DNA from: Lycorma delicatula
Taxonomy: Eukaryota; Arthropoda; Insecta; Hemiptera; Fulgoridae
DNA length: 64,000 nucleotides
Reading direction: 5' to 3'
Assembly (NCBI RefSeq): GCF_047948215.1
Contig: NC_134456.1
Span: forward strand, 56,747,959-56,811,958
Position 1 is the first letter of the stretch, and each line of letters opens with the position of its first letter. Shown in pieces: positions 23,655 through 34,439 of the stretch. The notes beneath the pieces were generated by a model. The model had not been told where the DNA came from, ran no database searches, and saw only the letters and a program-made list of their open reading frames with translations. The position numbers were made by a program, and so were the translations under genes.

Positions 23655-25990
23655 AGTTCATCAGGTTCACTCGTCGCTACACAAAACCTAAACAAACATT
23701 TCATCGAGTGTAAGCGACACGGTGCACAAAGGATAAGATTACCCGATCGTTAAAGAATGGGAATGCGTGATGAAGTTTAGGGTCTACTCGTCCACACTCC
23801 ACGTTCCGTATGCGGTGTATGCGGGTTCGAATCGTTTGTTCATCCGATGGACACTGCCACCCCTAATTCTAACACTAGTTTTACCGATAAGGTAGCCCAT
23901 CATCTTCTATCCGGTTACGTCTATGTAATCGTTGATGAGGACAGGCAGATTTCCGAAGGTCCTGTCGTCTACCAAGCGAGAACTGATGGTGAAAATATCG
24001 TTGAAAAGATGCTGGATGATTTGCTCTAACACGCCGATAGATTGCACAAAATTATGATTGTCGAAAACCGATAGTGATGACGCCCGAAGACAGGGATCCA
24101 TTTCAAAGGGCTACCGAGTGTTTTCTTTGTCTTTGCAAGTTGAACGACAATCGTGTACGTCATCACTCGCATACCACAGGGCGGTTTCTTGGTGCATGTC
24201 ATTATCAGTGCAATTTAAATTGTAAACGCACCGAGCATATTCCAGTATTTTTTTATAACCTCCGCGGTTACGATAGCCATCACATAGTTCAAGCTTTGGG
24301 AAAATACAAGGACGACGTAAAAATAAACTGTATCGCCAACACGTCTGAGCGGATACAGTCACTGTCCGTTGGTCCATTGAGGTTCTTGGACTCTTTACAA
24401 TTTCTTTCGTCGTACCTCGAAAAACTTGTAGAAAATCTAGTAAAAGATTGTCAGGGCAAAGACACCGTATTTAAACGTCTCACGCACTGTTACCCATTAC
24501 CCGAGAAAAGAGATTGTTTAATCCCTAAAGGCGTTTACCCATACGAATACATGACCCATGTAAACAAGTTTTCCGAAACCGAACTTCCACAGCAGACGGC
24601 ATTCTACAGCACGCTAAGAAGAGAGAACATAACAGCCAAAGATTACACCCACACCAAAAACGTGTGGGAAATATTTGACTGCAATACGTTAGGCGATTAT
24701 CACTATCTTTACCTTCTTAGCGATGTATTATTGTTGGCGGACGTATTTGAAAATTTCCGAAGTACGTCTATGCAATATTACGGTTTGGACCCCTGTCACT
24801 TTTATTCCACCCCCCATTTCACGTGGAATGCCATGTTAAAATTTACCTGTCAAAAATTGGAACTGTTGACAGACATAGATATGCATCTGTTTGTTGAAAA
24901 AGGCACACACGGTGGTATAGCTATGATTTCACACGGGTACGGAAAGGCGAACAACCCAAATATTCCGGATCAATATGACCCATCCGACCCCACGTCCTAA
25001 GTTCAATATTATGATTCCAACAACCTTTACGGGTGAGCCATGGTTGAGCCCTTACCACAAGCTAATTTTAGGTGGTTGAGTACTGAAGAGATTGACAATA
25101 TCGATATTAACGGGGTTGACGATCTAGGCGAAAAGGGCTACATCTTGGAAGTGGATCTCGAGTATCCACAACAATTGCACGATCGTCACAAAGATTACCC
25201 TCTCGCACCAGAACGATTAGTACCAACCGATGACATGTTGTCCCCCTATTTGAAGGACATAAAGAGATGTCCCGTAAAGAAATTAATGACAACATTGTAC
25301 GACAAGGCACAATATGTTTTACATTACAGAAACCTAAAGTTATACACTAGACTAGGACTGAAAGTGAAAAACGTTTACAGAGTTCTGGAATTCTCCCAGT
25401 CTCCTTGGTTGAAACCGTACATCGACTTCAATACTGAAACGCGTGCGCAAGGACGAAACAGTTTTGAAAAGGACTTTTTCAAGTTAATGAACAACGCGGT
25501 GTACGGCAAGTCCTTGAAAAACGTACGAAACAGAATAGACTTCAAACTGGTCACTAACGAACGTAAGCTGGATAAGGTGATTGCAAAACCGAGAGTTAAG
25601 GCTTGGTACATCTATAACAAGGATCTCGTCGGGGTAAGTCTGAAGAAAACGGAGATATTCCTCAATAGTCCAATCTACATCGGTTTTACCGTATTGGACA
25701 TTAGCAAAATGATCATGTACGAATTCCACTATGACTACATGGTGGAAAAGTACGGTCATAATATAAATCTTCTAATGACCGATAAGGACAGTCTGATGTA
25801 TCATATCGTGACCGATAACGTTTACAACGATATTCTTCACATTATCGATCGCGACTTCATATTACCCTTGCGATCACGTATGTTTTAGTAATACCAATAA
25901 GAAACGACTTGGTAAATTCAAAGACGAGATGAATGGAAAAGCTATTCGTGAATTTGTTTGACTTCGTGCTAAGATATATAGCATTCTCAA
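23655..25990 (+). pseudogene. Polinton/Maverick protein-primed DNA polymerase B
   Basis: Type-B DNA polymerase (DNA_pol_B_2) of a Polinton, which would replicate the element's own DNA using a protein primer. In order: a Cys/His segment LNKHFIECKRHGAQR (23690); exonuclease I at VPYAVYA (23800), where a 1-bp deletion breaks the D-F-E motif; MDTATPNSN to 24029; frameshift near 24045; open frame 24062-24997 with GACHYQCNLNC, exonuclease II LRGYDSHHI and exonuclease III YLYLLSDVLLLADVFE; motif A YYDSNNLYG (25007) flanked by two in-frame stops, TAA 24998 and TGA 25034; open frame 25037-25885 with motif B NNAVYGKSLKN and motif C TDKDSL (middle Thr is Lys, both Asp kept). A shifted tail GKFKDEMNGKAIREFV ends near 25990. 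No integrase, ATPase, protease or capsid gene accompanies it, so this is a fragment. Damage is light over long stretches, hinting at fairly recent inactivation. Confidence 0.92.
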
Positions 25991-26609
25991 TTTCAACAAG
26001 AAGGAGAAGAAGTTTGACTTGTTAATAGAAAATATACTGTGCAAAGTGCTTATGATCCCGTACGCGCTTGTGTACATAATGGAATCATTAAAAAGACTTT
26101 TTTTTGTACAGATCGTGTCTAAAATCTTTTGCAATGGATACTGTAGGAAAACCCTTTGCAAAATTATTGCAACCCTTTGCAAAATGACGACAACACTCCA
26201 CAAAAGAGACCAAGAAACCGTAAACAAAGTGCTCATAGCCAACGGACATGACTATTGTAGTCCAACGAAACCCTAGTAGTCCTCGACCATAACTATTGTT
26301 CATTTTTTTATCATGCGGATATATATTGACTTTTATTTAAAAAAACCATTATGTAATAAATTATTGATCATGACTATTGTTAATTTTCGTGCGGCTATAT
26401 ATTGCCTTTCTTTTATTGTAAGTGAAAAAAATTATATGTAAAAAATATGAAATAATATGAATAACTTTTTAAAAAAATTACTTTTCTGCGGTAGCCCAAT
26501 ACATCTCGTCGACAGACGGGACAATTTCTGCTGTACCTCGCTAATTTTCGCATACAGCCTTCGCAGTATCGATGACTGCAAACCAACAACTCGACAGTTA
26601 TTGATTCTG
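25991..26609. other. Polinton flank with partial tandem duplication
   Basis: Two related ~60-bp stretches at about 26290-26345 and 26370-26425, each with AACTATTGTT/GACTATTGTT, a TGCGG and ATATATATTG, form an imperfect tandem repeat. A CCCTTTGCAAAATTATTGC-type direct repeat lies at 26150-26185. No gene is readable. Confidence 0.5.
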
Positions 26610-27143
26610 TTAAACAGATCGGAAATCTGTCGGTTGATGAGTTTCCATCACCTCAACAGACTGGCTTGAATTAGCGTCGACCTGTTGTAGAATTCTATTT
26701 AGAGTTCTACAATGAGATCGACGTGGACATGGTGTCGAACTAACATTCACGACTGTGACCTCCGGACGACGACACACTCGAACATGTCGACGTCGACATT
26801 GATGTCCACGACGAACACAATGATTGGTACTACTACTCTGTCCATTAACACCATCGATAATTTCATGTATGTTTTGTAATTCATTATCTGGTAATGGCGA
26901 TGATGGTGGCTGATTATCATTGTTATTGCTGTTGTTGTCGTTCGGATTGAAATCCGTTGCGGACCCATCGGATTCTGCATCTTCTTCTTGATGGTTAGAT
27001 GGTGATGCTGATGATGGTGGTGGCGGAGCATCGTGGTTGAAACGAACAACATATCGCATTGCCCGTCGTCTCGCCCTCAATATCCCATTCATCAAGTCAT
27101 TCGACGCGTGTTCGACTTCAGTGCTAACCCGGTAGTGCTTCAA
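26610..27143 (-). CDS. unrecognised 177-codon open frame
   Basis: Minus-strand open frame starting with TTG at 27143; the first ATG is about 17 codons in, so the true start may be there or on an upstream exon. Composition: a basic N-terminal third (RARRRAMRYVVRF), a Pro/Ser/Asp/Asn-rich low-complexity middle, and a Cys/Arg-rich stretch (HCVRRGHQCRRRH, CPRRSHC) that could be a degenerate metal-binding patch. Length and base composition are unlike random AT-rich background. It lies 0.6 kb beyond the Polinton polymerase on the opposite strand and could be a Polinton accessory gene or an unrelated element protein. No family is recognised. Confidence 0.4.
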   Translation of the reverse strand: MKHYRVSTEVEHASNDLMNGILRARRRAMRYVVRFNHDAPPPPSSASPSNHQEEDAESDGSATDFNPNDNNSNNNDNQPPSSPLPDNELQNIHEIIDGVNGQSSSTNHCVRRGHQCRRRHVRVCRRPEVTVVNVSSTPCPRRSHCRTLNRILQQVDANSSQSVEVMETHQPTDFRSV

Positions 27144-28049
27144 TATATATATATAAATAAATTAAATGAACGCAAATGAATGTCTGATAAAACATTAAAA
27201 AACTGAACATTACGGAACTTCACAAAATTTAACTTTCCACTTTCTAATCACAACGTAAAAAAATGCAATTGTCAGAACAGCACTACCTATCAGATTTAAT
27301 TCAATCTACTCCCTAAACACAGTAGTTTGTTCAAAATACCCCTAACCTTCTTTTTACTGTTCATATCGAGGATTTCTGTAACTTTAAACCTTCTTCGGAC
27401 CAATTTGCAAAAGTCGTGCATTTTGCATAAATCATTCCAGTAGTTTTTAGTCTATAGCGATACACAGACGAACATTGCCTTTTATATATATAGATTTTCA
27501 CATTTTTGCTGCGTGATAATATAATTGATAATTAATTATAACGTACAGAGGTTCTCAATTCGAGATTTTATTCTGTATTCTTTTTTTATTAGCGAACAAA
27601 TTTCTATGGTGGTCCATTAAGAAGTTTTTTCGAGATAACATAAACAGAAGATTTTTTGGGCGCAGTGTTTAATTTAAATCAGTTCCAAATTACCGGAGCT
27701 ATAAGTAAATTTGAATACAAAAAGAAATGATATGAAAAGAAGGGTTTCAATTGAAATAACTGGAAGAATGTAAACATATCTTGTACTGTACACATAAACA
27801 TAAATAATTACAAACAAAGATGAGACCAAAGAAAATTAATCAAGTTCAGAACATAACAGCATTAACATCAAAAAATAGTATTATCAATTACACAAATTTA
27901 CATCTATTACATTAATCAAACAAAGAAAAAATCAAAAAACCATCAAAAGTAAGTGGCGAAATAAAATGAAAACAATGCACAACATCTTAGGGTAGTTGAT
28001 TCATCTCAAATTCCGGAAAACTCACAGATTTAATATATGCAATCCTTTC
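27144..28049. other. AT-rich; transposon-end-like stretch
   Basis: 27370-27495 has the look of a dispersed element end (CAATTTGCAAAAGTCGTGC, then ATACACAGACGAACATTGCC and a TATATATATAGATTT end). It cannot be named with confidence. The remainder is AT-rich without genes. Confidence 0.35.
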
Positions 28050-28830
28050 GTAGCTCTGCAGGCCGTGGTACGTGAATATTTGTATAACCATACGGTTATG
28101 TTTAAGGATGCGCACCTAGTTGTGGTAAACTCCGTTACTAGGGGAAGCCCGCAAGGTTCCGTTCTCAGTCCTCTTCTGTGGAACCTGGTATTCGACGGAT
28201 TTCTGGGATTGAAATTTCCAGAAGGGGTCACGGACCAGGCTTTTGCCTGGAAGCATGGCAGATGCAATTGGACACCACGACTAAGGGAAGATCTTTGAAC
28301 AAGTTTATACAGGATCTGGGTGAACGGTATGCTTCGAGTTCGTTTCTAAGGGCAACGGCTGCCCAGATGCTCACGAACCACCTCAACTTGAACCATTATC
28401 TGTATCGGTTCCGCCGGGCAGCTGATGAGCTGTGTGTCTCCGGGGAGGTCCTGTCAAATGAACACCTGATGTTTGACTGCCCTGCTCTTGGGAGTGCCAG
28501 AGACCGGGCCACCCTGGAACCTTGAGATCAAGAGGAAAATTGACCACTCACAAGCGGCGAGTCGATGTGGCGAGAGCCACATTGTCGGACCGTGTTGGAG
28601 TTCCTAAATGCGGTTGCTTTGTTCAATCGGCATCCGTAGTTTACTTAAGGGAAAGACTCTTACCGCACTGCCTTACCGCACAGGGAAGCTAACCCTGGAT
28701 ATAGCTGACCACCAGCCAATTATTATGGCTTCAAGCGCTATAAAATGGTAGACAGGTTGCTGGAATTCAGAAACCTAGGCGTGGGCAGCGAATTGCTGCC
28801 TAGACGAAATAAATTTTATTAATGGTATGA
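28050..28830 (+). pseudogene. R1-like LINE ORF2, internally deleted
   Basis: A reverse transcriptase piece (VVREYLYNHT, then VTRGSPQGSVLSPLLWNLVF, 28125-28190, the finger/palm G-x-P-Q-G-S block) runs into FPEGVTDQAF where the catalytic F-A-D-D should follow. Instead the sequence jumps, with a frame change, to the far C-terminus: WQMQLDTTTKGRSL (28247), YLYRFRRAADELCVSGEV and NEHLMFDCPAL (Cys/His finger, 28405-28490). Active-site motif, thumb and most of the connector are missing. A GC-richer 3' region without frame follows to about 28830. Dead, probably by internal deletion. The clade assignment (R1/jockey-like) rests on the C-terminal motif run. Confidence 0.75.
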
Positions 28831-28879
28831 TACCATACATATTTTTACGAGTTGACGGGGTGCGCCTACTCATTTTAGC

Positions 28880-29432
28880 AAATATATGACAAATAAGCGG
28901 TTGGGACACGTAACCCGATGGTGTATGGCATCGTGCTTAATCCGCTCACGATTTTATGTAACTGTAGCAGCTATGTTAGGATACTGGTCGCTAAACTGCT
29001 CCGAGGCTCAGTTGCCGTTTGTGGCACAGACATTCGGTTTTACGCTTAAGGTTGACCAAATGGGGTGGTGGCTGGAGACATGCCAAACACACCAATATGC
29101 TATCGCTTTCGGCGTCTTACGTCCTCGCTGTTATCCAGGAGGTTAACTGCAAGCCAGCTCATATGTCTGTTCAGTCTCGTTTTGTATCTTGTACCGAATC
29201 GCCGCATCTCCTCTCGAACGGTTAGCCCCCAGACAATCGTGTATTTCAGTGTTTTTTGCACACCACTGTGCTTCTATTATATTTCAGAAGAGTTCGATCT
29301 GGAATCTCTGTACGACTTTAATGATACTCTCGCTTGTCGTACCCCACAGTTGGAATCCATTGGTCCAAATCGCTGAGTACAGCAGTTGTTTATTACGTAA
29401 TGATATTTTCGATCCTCTGCTTTGAAAAAAAA
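28880..29432 (-). pseudogene. jockey-clade LINE ORF2 C-terminus
   Basis: Minus strand from about 29425: KISLRNKQLLYSAIWTNG, FQLWGTTSESIIKVVQRFQ, NAEIHDCLG-like segment and LAVNLLDNSEDVRRRKR, the ordered blocks that follow the polymerase in jockey-type elements (S-L-x-N-K-x-L-L-Y; G-x-Q-L-W-G; N-L-L-D). Mostly open but with frame slips. No polymerase domain remains: a 5'-truncated copy. The residual 3' UTR reaches about 28880 and faces tail to tail with the R1-like relic. Confidence 0.75.
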
Positions 29433-30926
29433 TTTACTTATTAATCTTCGTAATGTATAGGAATTTTCATCACAAATTAATTTTTTTCAATAAATTGCGC
29501 GTGCACACTCCCCCCTCATACACACACACACACACACTTTAATAATATACAGTATTATCATACAACTTTTAAAGAACACATGGTCATAACTAAAAATATC
29601 CTATTTTACTAAAATGGTGTAATAATGAAATTTACTATTTTGAAATTTCTCCTTAAAAAATAAATATATCATCTTGATTTTTGGTATATGCATAATAATA
29701 ATCTAAGTAACTATTTTGATAAACATGTAAAAATAAATCTTTTCATTCTGTCTGGTGTAATGACAATTAATCTCTTTTTTTTCAATTAAAATATAAGACC
29801 AGCAATCTCCAGAGAAATTTTTTACATAATATTACGGTACGCTACCTTAGGGTAATTTCTCGTATCTCAATTATTTTGTTTAAAACTAAGTACAATTGAA
29901 AAAATATAGCTAATATAAAACTATGTAAGCCACACTAGTTAAGAGTCCACTGAATTAAATAAAAAAATTAAACAAAGTAGGAGCAGATAAATGATAAATA
30001 TGACAGCTACTCCACCATCCACTTGAAATCTAATGTAGCCACACTACACCATCTAGGATAGTTTATAGTCACCGGTATATTCGATGAAGCCGGTTCATTT
30101 TCACAAAAAATTAAAATACAAAGAAAACATTTTTAATTAATATATTTGTCATCGAAATCAAGATAGAAAAAAGAAAACGCTACCTGATTGAGATTACGAT
30201 GATCTTTATACATTATTAAATAAAACAGAATGGAATAAATTATAAAACTTTTACAGAAAATTGATTGAAATATAGAAAAAGAAGTGTTATTTACAATCTA
30301 CATAAAGAATAATGTGTAAATAATCAAAGACTCAGGAAAACCAAGTAACACTGCTTAAAACAAAATTACCTGGTACTTTACAGAACGTCTTACATAAAAG
30401 AAGTGGTGAAAATTGAAAGAAAAAATAAATCTGAATAAAATTAAAAAAAAAAAGCTTTTTAAGATACGCCTTTTGATAAGAAATAAATAATCGTATTCCG
30501 AATGCAGAGATTATACAATTAAAAAAAAAAAAACTATGAATAGGCTTGTTCTCGTTCCAGTCAGGTGTAATTAAACAGTATGAATATATTGATTGAATCA
30601 TGGAATAAGGTAAAACGTATGTTGTCACGCAATAAAAACATTCTGCTTTACCATTACAATCACGTTTTAAAGTGATTGTAAAGGCAATTCAACAACCAGA
30701 GGTTTATTTTATGCATCTATTTAGCGCACTAGCACACGGTTTTACATGTGAAAACTTATTCACGTAAAAAATATGATATTTTGTGTTTTAAAAATTAAAA
30801 GACAAATGTTTGTCGATGTCGCGCAAGAGAGCGCGTGAACAAATATACTTAAGTCTAATAGCGTATGCATGTATCCAAATGCATCTCTACAAGTGGCAGA
30901 AACATAAACGTTCTTCAATGCATTTA
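29433..30926. other. AT-rich; (CA)n at 29521-29538
   Basis: No gene recognised. The 30332-30628 minus-strand open frame is low-complexity Phe/Ser-rich and considered spurious. Confidence 0.5.
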
Positions 30927-30954
30927 GACAACACCAGTTTAGACTGGTGTTGTC
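30927..30954. other. perfect 12-bp stem hairpin
   Basis: GACAACACCAGT and its exact reverse complement ACTGGTGTTGTC are separated by the loop TTAG. It stands out in the AT-rich surroundings. The stem is shorter than a typical microRNA precursor and no T run follows. Purpose unknown. Confidence 0.7.
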
Positions 30955-32107
30955 GTTGAGAGAAGAATTTTAGCCTTTGCGCCATTGCTGTCATCTTAAC
31001 TTAAAGCAATTTTCATTAAAACAGATTTAAATAGATTAAATTACTTCTCCATCAAAACGAAATTCGTTTTTTTTTGGTGAAAATGACAGATTATATAACA
31101 AAGTAAACAATGTAAGCTGTAAATTCGACTATGTTATCAAGTTATTTCAGCAAGGTTTTTGTATTATTAATGTAATTATTCAATCCAGAAATTCTAAGAG
31201 TAGAACAGTATTAAAAGGCCAAAAAACATTTGTCTTTTTGATTTTTTCTTCATATATTGAATCCGAAATTAATAGTTATTAAAATATACTAATAACTTTG
31301 AATTGCGTCAAATAAAATAACTGAAAATAACACGGGAACATTCAAATTACAAGACAATAATGGTCTATCAAACTTCTTTACTGTACACAGAAATATACAA
31401 TTAAAACCAGTAAATATAATCATTAGTTGTATGTAGGTGCTATAAAAAGAATAGGAACAGTGAAGAAATGTAAGAGAAAAACTATAAATAACTTTAAAAA
31501 AACCCTTATTTACAGATAATCAACATTTATACTTTTAACCTATACAGTATAAATACCACTTTTACCCTGAACTTATAGAATGGACTTCGTTCCCGTATAA
31601 TTAATTATTTACGTAGGAAATAATATAATTTGTTTTATATATTTGAGGCACCTCAAAGGGAATTTTTTTCACAAAAACTATTGTGAATAATTTACTCAAA
31701 CATCTTGGTTCTTTAACGGTTCAAACTTTAACGTCTTGGTTCCCACAAAGTCTTTGTTGCCTAGCTTTAAAAATAAAACAGGACGTACTCATTGCGATTC
31801 CTACGTCTTTGTTTTAATACAAAACTTCCTCAAATCTTACTCCTAACCAAATTCACTAATTCCGATTATTTTTTTTTATGAACAGAAAATTCCACCAGTA
31901 AATATCTCTCAGATAACATCAATGAATGGATATTAAAAAAAAAAAATATCGGAACACAAAATGGTATTATTTTTAATTTTTTTTGTTAACGATTACTTTC
32001 TACTGCAATATTATGGTATAAAAATCTGATGTAATAGCAACACATGAATACCTTGTATGCCTATTACATTACATACGAGTATACACATTTTTTTTAAATG
32101 AAAAGTA
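30955..32107. other. AT-rich, no gene seen
   Basis: No coding, RNA or repeat signal recognised. Confidence 0.5.
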
Positions 32108-32690
32108 CATTAAATTTTATTTCATTAATAACTTCTGATATTTTTTCATATTTTTCTGTTTTATTAATATTATTGAATTATTATTTATCGTGAATTTTTT
32201 TTTTACAATCAGAGGTTAATAACTGTTAATAAATCAATACATTTAAATCAAAAACAAAAAGTTAAAAAAAGGAAATGAAGTCTGATTAGATCCGATGTGC
32301 CTTCCCTTACTAAGATCCAAATATTTCATTAATTAAAATTTTATTTCGTTATAACTCTGAAGTCAAGAGTTATTTAACTCTTAAGTTAACTCTTATTTAA
32401 CTATTTGTACTTATTTTCATAAAGCATAAAAATACGTACCACTTATGATATACTGTTGAAAAGCTCTCCAAAAGGGCTTATTACTGCAGTTAAGAAAGAG
32501 TCCAAAATTCAAATATTTTTGGATTTTGGGCTTTTATGTACACTTTTGGCCAGTCGAAAGCAATCAAAACGGGAGGTGCACATCCAGATGTTACAACAGT
32601 CCTATATCCAAAATTTCAACATCCTACGGCTAAACATCCTACGGTTTTTGAGTTATGCGAGATATATACGTACGTACGTATAGACGATAT
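32108..32690 (-). repeat. dispersed non-coding repeat, copy B
   Basis: Matches 53978-54440 in the same orientation (shared ATTTTATTTCATTAATAAC, GATCCAAATATTTCATTAAT and the TGCAATCAAAA-like block) and, reversed, part of 15215-15415. It ends in TACGTACGTACGTA (about 32669-32682). No coding capacity or clear terminal inverted repeats: a non-autonomous element of unknown class. Confidence 0.7.
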
Positions 32691-33146
32691 GATTATGTAC
32701 GAAGATATAATGTAAGTATATATTTTATACTGATACAAACAAATAGAAACAGAGAGAAATATATCTAAATAAAAAATTTGAGATATATTTTGAAAAAAAA
32801 AACAGACGGTGACGGCTTACTTCAATTATGGGCAAGGGAAAATATTAAATTTTTCCACTAGATTTTACGTATTTGTACTCACAAAAATAAAATTCTCTTT
32901 AAATTGTGACAATTTTCCTTTACATGTCTATGATGTAGTACCTTAGGCTAATAAATAATACAGAATTTTTTCTTTAAAAAAAAAAATCAAATTTAGGTAC
33001 ATTTCATAAGAAAGCTACCTATCGTAATGGGTACCATGATTCCACTTCCGAAAATTATTAATTTTCGGAATAATAAATAATTAAGATATTTCGACATATC
33101 TTCCCGTTTCACATCCCCCAGACTACAAAACCACCGTCAGTTCAAA

Positions 33147-33149
<3 letters not shown>

Positions 33150-33181
<32 letters not shown>
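33150..33181. repeat. (TA)n microsatellite
   Basis: About 16 uninterrupted TA units directly inside the inner edge of the right arm. Confidence 0.97.
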
Positions 33182-33184
<3 letters not shown>

Positions 33185-33234
33185 TTAGTTACTTATATTT
33201 AAACATTTTTTACGAAAATAAAAATTAGACTTTG

Positions 33235-33412
33235 AATAATTGAATTGTAAAGTTTTTCAGTGAAGCTAGAAAGTTTTGCAATGAAAAATTTGAGCAAGGA
33301 ATTGTATACTTGATCGGAATAGCCAGGCAAGTCATGCAGTATTTGTCCCTTACAACAGTCAGCAGCTTTTCTGATACTACTTTCACTGCATCTATAAAAA
33401 ATAAGATTAAAT
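33235..33412 (-). other. exon-like segment at inner edge of right arm
   Basis: On the minus strand TTTTTTATAG (acceptor-like) is followed by an open frame with SIRKAADCCKGQILHDLPGY and then LLKFFIAKLSSF. Residue composition is protein-like (mixed charged and Cys) rather than AT noise. The first part recurs, broken, at 6480-6590, so it belongs to the duplicated block. It may be an exon captured by the block's ancestor or a fragment of a transposon protein. No family is recognised. Confidence 0.35.
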
Positions 33413-33864
33413 TTTTTTATTACATACGAATTAAATAAAGTATTTTTATTTTTTATTAATAAAAATATTAACAATGGAACAAAATCTTCTATAACAGTGC
33501 TTAATTCGTAACACAGCAACGTCATGTAACTTAAGCATTTAATTCAATTCAAATATCTAATAAAAGTGCATGTGTAAAAACTAAAAATAATTACAAGTTA
33601 CATAAATTAAAAAAATAATTTTATAATAAGTAAAGAAAACAAAAGCTTCAAATAAGGTAAAAACGTGATAACGAAGACCTGGAAAAGATGGTGGTACACA
33701 TTTACAACATTTATAATGGGTGTTTGTTTTAGAGTGATAGAATTTTGAAGTTTTGAATTTTGAAACACATGAAAAGGTAAGTTTGAAAACAATTTTGTTT
33801 TTATCTCAAACATAATTTTCCCGTTTAATTTTTGAAAATAATTTCCGGCATATGTCAACCACGA

Positions 33865-34432
33865 TTAGTAAGATTCGACAATTCCAATTTTGAACCAAAC
33901 TAAAAGTAATTCGGGACCTATGTTGTTAATAACAAGAGTTATGTTTCCTTCCAAAGCGTGAATTGTTGTTGGTTTATCAGCATAAACAAAGAGCAAAACA
34001 TCTCCAAAGAAAATAATCTACTGGTGTTAAGTCACATGATCTTGGAGGACAATTCACTAGAATATTACGTCAAATAATTCGGTCGCAAAATTGATTAAAT
34101 GAATGGAATAATTTGGTAGCAGGATGCGGTTTAGATACTTCCGATCTTCTTGAACTATCACTGACAATACCGATATTTTCGTCTGTACTTACAGGTCTTG
34201 TTGGTTTTTCATGAAGTAGAATTAATGTTTTTCAAAAATTATCAACATTCGGACGAATAAGTTGCTCTGATGGACGATTACGTGCACCATAAAAATTACG
34301 AAGAACTAAAAGTTTGGCAAACAGAAAATTGATTTTTAGAATTATAAATGGTGTAATAATAAACATATAAAATTTGTTGCGGCGTAATATTTTCCATGAT
34401 AATTTTCGTTGCTCATTATTACAAAAATTCAT
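33865..34432 (-). pseudogene. internally deleted mariner-like transposase, right copy
   Basis: Inverted copy of 5418-5990 with the same internal deletion. The N-terminal half is better kept here: an open frame of 66 codons from 34432 includes FYGARNRPSEQLIRPNVDNF. The C-terminal part has the CDLTPVDYFLWG block on the minus strand near 34010-34045. The catalytic core is missing, so no activity is possible. Differences from the left copy include several substitutions and the RN/PY change in the FYGA motif. Confidence 0.8.
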
Positions 34433-34439
34433 GAATAAA

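Noticed and set aside
22900..27500. Complete Polinton
   Set aside because: Only the polymerase is recognisable; no integrase, packaging ATPase, protease, capsid gene or terminal inverted repeats could be found.
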